Shown: positions 58,803 through 64,000 of the stretch, piece after piece
Layout: each line of letters starts with the position of its first letter
How positions within the stretch are numbered: the stretch's first letter is position 1
Assembly (NCBI GenBank): GCA_947623455.1
Contig: OX392533.1
Span: forward strand, 34,222,229-34,286,228
DNA: 64,000 nucleotides
Direction: 5' to 3'
From: Mimachlamys varia
Taxonomy: Eukaryota; Mollusca; Bivalvia; Pectinida; Pectinidae
Translations under genes and position numbers: made by a program
Notes under the pieces: generated by a model
What the model was told of the DNA's origin: nothing
The model's database searches: none
The model's input: the letters and a program-made list of their open reading frames with translations, nothing else

Positions 58803-59115
58803 AACGCGTTTTAACGAGATAATTATCATGTTTTAACGAGATAACTAACTCGTTTTAACGAGATCATTATCGTATTTTAACGAGATAATTATCGCGTTTT
58901 AACGGGATAATTATCGTGTTTTAACGAGATAACTTACTGGTTTTAACTAGCTTATTATCGCGTTTTAACGAGATAACTTACTCGTTTTAAAGAGATAATT
59001 ATCGCGTTTTAACGAGATAATTATCGCGTTTTAACGAGATAATTAACGCGTTTTAACGAGATGCAATTATACTTACGCGTTTTAACGAGATAGTTATTGC
59101 GTTTTAACGAGATAT
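58803..59115 (-). repeat. 22-bp tandem array, right arm, about 14 copies
   Basis: CGCGTTTTAACGAGATAATTAT repeats with scattered changes (for example CGGGATAATT, AACTTACTCG). It has about twice the copies of the left arm. Confidence 0.88.
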
Positions 59116-59195
59116 AATTTTTAGTTTACATTTCAAAATGACTCTAATAGGCTTTCGTACATTTCTCACCAGTGGAAAATATAACTTTTATATAA

Positions 59196-60117
59196 TGAAA
59201 AATTCTTGATATTTAAATAGTTCCCCATCCCTCCAGGAAAACTGTTTGTCATCTAGGATTAGCTCGCTGTGCTTCCCACATCACGTCATATATCATATTA
59301 ATAAACTGCAAAATATATTTAATCAACTAGTTGGTCAAAAACGGTATACATATTTATCCCCTCTCATATATATAGTGTTACCCATGTCCGTCCCGTCCCA
59401 TCGCGTCCCGTACCATGGTAATGTAACCAGCTTAACTAAATAACTACTGATACGATTATCATCAAACTTCGGATATATAATCAGTCTGATGTCCTATTGT
59501 GTAAAATTATGAGAGGATATGTTTTAGATAATCTACTTTACGGATTATGATCAAACTTGGTTGGAAGGATGATAATGTGACGGCACTAATTATCGATGTA
59601 AATGAAATTTGGTATTTGTATGTGTATTTAATCTGGCAATACGAAAGCATACATTTTGTGAAAACTAAAATAGGAGACATTCCAAGGTCTCTGTTCGGTC
59701 AAAATACAAATATTGTCCATGTTCCATGAAATTTTGCAGAATTGCTTTCACATGTGGGCTGGGGCATAGCAAAATCTACATATGTACATGTACTACTTCG
59801 GTAATATTTATATATGATATAATTACTCCAAATAATTCCGCCTGAGCCTGAAATAGTAAGGATATATAAAATCACATAAGAGGAAGTCTCAGATGATTGT
59901 GATAGCCTTTCGTCCGGCGTCTTGTGTCGTCCGTCGTAAACAATTTACATTTTCAGCTTCTTCGAAATAACTGTAAGGCATAGAGTCTTGATATTGGATA
60001 CGTAGCTCATTCAAGGCAATGAGCAATGCTAATATCAGTGTAAGAAGCTCTTGGTACACAAAATCTCAGGTCACCGTTAAGGCCACATGGCCTCTTGTTC
60101 TATGAGTCATTTGTAGC
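59196..60117. other. Intergenic, repeat edge near the end
   Basis: No gene seen. From about 59925, CGTCCGTCGTAAACAATTTACATTTTC resembles a copy of the repeat that follows at 60118 (CGTCAACAATTCCTTTAAATTG), and GGCCACATGGCCTCTTG lies at 60081. Confidence 0.4.
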
Positions 60118-60925
60118 TCACCTGGCCCGAAGGTCCAGTGAGCTTATGCCATAGCGCGGGGCGGCCCGTCGTTCGTCGCCCGTGGTCCGTCAACAATTCC
60201 TTTAAATTGCTACTTGTCATAAAGAACTGCATGGATTTTAACCTAAATTGGAACAGATTTTGCATAAATGGTGACTCTGTCTGACATTCGGAAAAGAGTC
60301 TTTAAATCGCCACTGGTCATAAAGTATTGAATAGATTTGAACCAACTTTGAAGAAGGGAACATATTTTGTACAAATAGTGACTCTGTGTTCCCCCGGCCG
60401 ACGGGGTGGGTCCCTATAGGGGGACTATTGCTGGGAATTAGAAGACACTCACAATCATGATTTTAGATTTACCCCAAGGTCCAACATGCCTTCGCAGACT
60501 TAACTCCTGAGTTGTAACTTTAAAACAGTTAAGATCCCCAACCCAAAATAATATATATTCAATTGTTGGGCATAAAGAAACGTTCACAATCATGATATCG
60601 ATTTGATTCCAGGTCCTGCCACGCCCTTGCAGACTTCCCATCCCCAAACAATAAAATTACTGGGCATAATTTAGAAACAAACAATGATGCTATTAGCATT
60701 GATGTCAGCGTCTAGCCACAGCCCTAGGAACCTAGTTTCTTAGTTGAACTTGAAACAGTTAAGATACCCACCCATTAACCAAACTTTAATTTATATAGAT
60801 ATGCTTCAAGGATTGATCTTTTGGTCTGTCCCTGTCCCTTGAATCTTTCTAAAATATTTCACCTTGATTACCCTATATACCAATGTATCCAAGTGAGCGA
60901 TACAGGCCCTACGGGCCTCTTATTA
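60118..60925 (+). repeat. Interspersed repeat bounded by CTGGCCCGAAGG / GCCCTACGGGCC words
   Basis: It opens AGCTCACCTGGCCCGAAGGT and closes AAGTGAGCGATACAGGCC, CTACGGGCCTCTT. Internally, direct units restart at AACTGCATGGATTTTAACC (60227) and ATTGAATAGATTTGAACC (60325), and again around AATCATGATTTTAGATTT (60451) and AATCATGATATCGATTTG (60588). From memory this type is abundant in bivalve DNA; class uncertain. Confidence 0.5.
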
Positions 60926-62826
60926 CTGACTCGTAGGGTGTTGCACAAATGCTCCGCTCTGGGGAAGGAGAGTGTGTTTTTAGGGTGTGTAATCGATGGG
61001 GATATTCTTTAGATCTTTGTTTATAATGTGCACTTGTTTTTGTTGATAGAAATGATATTTTTAGGTCACATGAGCTTTGCACATGGATTTGTACTAACAA
61101 GTACATATCCTTAAAAAATATTAACAAAACTAGCAGACATTACAAAATACAGATAATGCAGACACTTTTACACTTGTTTTTGCACCACTAAGCAAAACAC
61201 AGACAAAGTTCAAAGTTGGAGAACAAACATGACCTTGACCTTCTTTAAAGGTCAATGAGGAAATGAAACACCAAAACACTTGTTTTGAAAACCCAAAAGG
61301 TAGGGACTCATTTTACTGCACCATCTTTGGATAGAGTCAACAAAGACTTTGGTTTAAGGAGGAGAATGATGTCAACATGCTTTAAGGACAAATATATTAA
61401 ATACGTTCAAAACCTCTGAAAAAGAAACAAAACTTCTGAAATTAAATCATCATAATTCTTATCCGACTGACAACTCAAACAGAGAGAGCCTACAGCGCTT
61501 GTTATTCAAAACGTATGTAGGGAAGTGTAATATGGAATTATAACGTTTTGCTATTATTGCCTACACATCCAATGATAAATAAAGAGGCTCTCTTTTTTAA
61601 GCGTGTACATATTCATAGTATATGTGTTATATTAAAATACTACCCACAGCAAAAAGTTCCTTATATCATCAAGGGAAACAACATAACCGAGCAGACTTTA
61701 ACATTAAATTTTCAATATGTAGCATAAAAAATCAGAGAATACCAAAGCGTCACGAAAATCTCGATATTTAGAGCAAGCTCTAGAATAACGAATCAACTGC
61801 GACATGTAAACACCTTAAGATGGAGAAGCAGGAATGTTCCTTTCAAGAAAGGGAAAGTTCACGATCTGAAAATCGAAATCGTTACGTGTTGGTCATAGCT
61901 TAAGTAAAGATCGATGTAAGAAGCTGATGTGGGAGAGTCTGCTGTGTCTTTAATCTCAAGTTCAGTGGGGTATATACGATCGACTAGCTTGTCTGTGATA
62001 CTTTTTTTTTTGCATGTGGTTTATGAAAATGCTTAAATGTGTCCGCTAGATATAGAAATAACACACTTTGTAATAATCGTTTTGTCCATTTTTCCATTGA
62101 TAACATGTTTTTGAGGAAGCTATTGACGTCTTTTTTTTCATTTTAAATTTTGAAAAAAATTATGTTTTGGTGGTTTTTTTTATCAAAAATAAAACAAGTA
62201 ATTGGAATGCTTAGATTTTCAGAAAAACCATCTTTTCCTTATAGCATAATCAACATATAAAAGTTTCAAGGAAATCTAGTGGTTAATTGGGAAAGGGTTG
62301 AGCCTCCTTTAGATAGTTAAGTAAAATAAAGCAAGAGGCCCAAACTACAGAGTTTACTGACCTCTAGAGTATCTATCCCACAAAAAATCATCTTTCCTGT
62401 GCGTACTGTGCCTACGCTCACTGTGACGTAACGATGACGGTATATACAACTTGCACTTCATTATGAGCAGTGACCGGATGTAGACCTGCATCCATGATAC
62501 CAAAAATCTTATTTGGGTGTTTCAAACAAAATCATATTATATATCTAAATAAACAAATGAAACGTCGTAAATGATTACATAATAGGCAATGCATTTTGTA
62601 GAAATGCCTGGATTAATATAGATATACGTACACTGTTAAAAAGTTTGGGTTCGACAATAACAGTAAAGATGATGTTGCAAAATAGTATTATCTTCATTGC
62701 GTGTAACATTGCGTGAGACCTGTGTCTCCACATATGGGCTTTGAAATAAAGAATGAAATGATATTTAACGCGTGTACTATTTAATGTTTACTTTGTTAAG
62801 CATGAATTATCAATTATTGTTTACAG
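60926..62826. other. Region upstream of the transposase-like gene, no exon confirmed
   Basis: Mostly AT-rich with degraded repeats (for example AGGTCACATGAGCTTTGCAC at 61063, AAGAGGCCCAAACTACAGAG near 62333). A splice acceptor-like TTATTGTTTACAG ends at 62826, directly before the open frame, so a 5' exon may lie here. A candidate could not be verified. Confidence 0.4.
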
Positions 62827-62836
62827 TGAATACCGA

Positions 62837-64000
62837 ATGATGGATGTTGAAGATAATAGCAGTGAATGCCGTGATTTCGAGAATGACGTCTTTGATACAG
62901 CAAATGACGTTCATGATACTGATGGAAACAATTGCAACGGCGGTAATGAAAAGTGTGATGCTGATGCTGCTACTGATTTCTGTGCTAAATCAAAGCAAAA
63001 GTTTTCCTTTATTATATCAACTGAGGATTGGAACAGTCAGATTAAAATCAAAGAAGACAGAAGAGGTGATAGATATCTCGGAGGTAACTGGACCCAGGTG
63101 TTTCTTGACCAATTGCAAAAAACAAATCAGACCTGTCCACTGGTTTTCAAGGGAAATCGAGTAAAGAGAGAAAGGACTCGCACAACAAAAGCCCCATTTT
63201 TCCGTGGAAAGGTTGTATGTATGTTTCCTGGATGTGTAAGATATACTCTGATTATTAAAAAAACACCAACAGCAGGAAAACAAGTGAAAGTCAAAGTGCG
63301 CACAATCCCTTCTTACACAGACATTAAACATGAACGAAACACATCCAAAGGTAGGCCAATTAGTGGCGCTGCTAGAGCAAGTACAGCTACTAACCTGCAG
63401 ACAGGAACTCCTTCTCAGATCTTCTATGAACGTCTTGGAGATGTTTCGAGTACACAGTACCATGCAGGAAACATGACAAACATTGGATCGAAAGCTGTCT
63501 TGCAAAAAATTGCATCTGAATCTTCACTAGCAGAGCGTCTGCACAAAGACGTTATCACTGAACTGTCTTTGCAAAAAGAAATTTACGATAGCTTAGACGA
63601 TGATGCACCTGATAACCCTGTTAAAGGTTGCATACAGTATTTGAGTATATACCCATTTAGTGTGCATATTTACACTGCCCAACAACTGGAAATCCTAGCA
63701 ATGGTCATCAAAGAGGGCGATTCAACGCTGTACTTTGACGCAACGGGAAAGGTTGTTTCGAAAATTCCTGACCAAAACAAGCGTGTGTATTATTACCCGG
63801 TACTTCTGAAAGGTAGGCAGAAGGGTGACCCTCCTATTCCTGTAGCAGAAATGATTTCAAATAGTCACAACACCACCGATGTGTGCAACTTCTTCCTCAG
63901 GCTTTTTCGAAATTTGCATATTAAGAAACCGAACTGTGGCATTCCGAAGCGCGTTGAAATAGATTTTAGTTGGGCATTTCTGCATGGGATCCTCATGGCT
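62837..64000 (+). CDS. Mutator-like transposase or derived gene, partial, runs off the window
   Basis: From ATG at 62837 (a second ATG follows at 62840) the frame is open for 388 codons to the window edge. Residues 1-50 are acidic (Asp/Glu/Asn-rich). Residues 120-167 hold FFRGKVVCMFPGC with Cys128-x4-Cys133 and then His165 in IKHER, like the FLYWCH/GCM1-type zinc-binding part found in front of MULE transposases. LYFDATGKVV (298-307, Asp301) and RVEIDFSWAFLHG (372-384, Asp376), linked by YYYPVLL and PVAEMISNSH, fit the first two acidic residues of the DDE core of the MULE family. The third lies beyond the window. Unlike every other transposon-type sequence here it has no stop or shift. The frame also stays open back to a TTTACAG acceptor at 62826, so the first exon may lie upstream. 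The product could be an active transposase or a domesticated DNA-binding protein. Family assignment is by motif only. Confidence 0.7.
   Translation, partial: MMDVEDNSSECRDFENDVFDTANDVHDTDGNNCNGGNEKCDADAATDFCAKSKQKFSFIISTEDWNSQIKIKEDRRGDRYLGGNWTQVFLDQLQKTNQTCPLVFKGNRVKRERTRTTKAPFFRGKVVCMFPGCVRYTLIIKKTPTAGKQVKVKVRTIPSYTDIKHERNTSKGRPISGAARASTATNLQTGTPSQIFYERLGDVSSTQYHAGNMTNIGSKAVLQKIASESSLAERLHKDVITELSLQKEIYDSLDDDAPDNPVKGCIQYLSIYPFSVHIYTAQQLEILAMVIKEGDSTLYFDATGKVVSKIPDQNKRVYYYPVLLKGRQKGDPPIPVAEMISNSHNTTDVCNFFLRLFRNLHIKKPNCGIPKRVEIDFSWAFLHGILMA

Larger units (their letters stand above)
57130..59195. mobile_element. About 2-kb foldback element with tandem repeats in both arms
   Basis: The outer arms pair: CATTTATACGAAAACCTATT and CATTTTGAAAAGCAAA (57160-57202) face their diverged complement at 59118-59165 (TTTCAAAATGACTCTAATAG, CTTTCGTACATTT). 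Just inside lie 22-bp tandem arrays in opposite orientation. Between the arms are a SINE and a MITE. The layout recalls Foldback/TU-type elements, whose arms hold tandem repeats. No transposase was found. Confidence 0.65.

Noticed and set aside
62844..63164. 106-codon plus-strand frame, Met-rich
   Set aside because: Out of frame with the transposase-like gene and without any motif.
63017..63505. 162-codon minus-strand frame rich in Cys and Ser
   Set aside because: It is the antisense shadow of the clean 388-codon plus-strand frame, which has family motifs.

Overview
The window looks like animal nuclear DNA, most likely from a bivalve or other mollusc. It is AT-rich. Its clearest gene is split into eight exons with GT-AG introns and sits among tRNA-derived SINEs, foldback elements/MITEs and decayed LINE and mariner copies. 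Several SINEs carry a central block that resembles, from memory, the Meta-domain of mollusc MetaSINEs. There is no bacterial-style operon and no CRISPR array.

Three protein-coding loci can be supported. (1) An eight-exon minus-strand gene (21448-31988) encodes a complete 289-residue Amidohydro_2 family lactonase-like hydrolase; every exon junction was checked for splice signals and phase. (2) A single-exon minus-strand gene (44168-45202) encodes a 344-residue GT31 beta-1,3-glycosyltransferase (brainiac-like), a type II Golgi membrane protein; a splice acceptor about 200 bp upstream suggests a non-coding 5' exon. (3) A plus-strand frame, open for 388 codons and running off the right edge (62837-64000), resembles a Mutator-like (DDE) transposase or a gene derived from one. 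It is the only transposase-like sequence here without stops.

The rest is repeats. About 15% of the window is tandem arrays: a 35-bp unit (7.2-9.3 kb), a 21-bp unit (22.7-25.0 kb, intronic), a 31-bp unit (28.3-29.0 kb, intronic), a CpG-dense 32-bp unit (36.8-37.4 kb), a two-level 40/160-bp higher-order array (51.1-54.1 kb), and two facing 22-bp arrays that form the arms of a foldback element (57.2-59.1 kb). Dispersed elements include a TTAA-flanked MITE (0.8-1.2 kb), a 3.4-kb element nested in an older element with a 5-bp target duplication (16.5-19.9 kb), a mariner fossil inside it, and several reverse-transcriptase fossils (33.4, 34.9, 37.8, 41.9 and 46.3 kb).

The three genes have no evident functional connection. 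What links the window is the effect of repeats on genes: two intronic minisatellites rich in splice-donor-like words, a SINE ending just before the last splice acceptor of the hydrolase, a MITE that may supply its polyadenylation signal, and a duplicated repeat abutting the glycosyltransferase stop codon. All function calls are by eye and from memory; no search was run.
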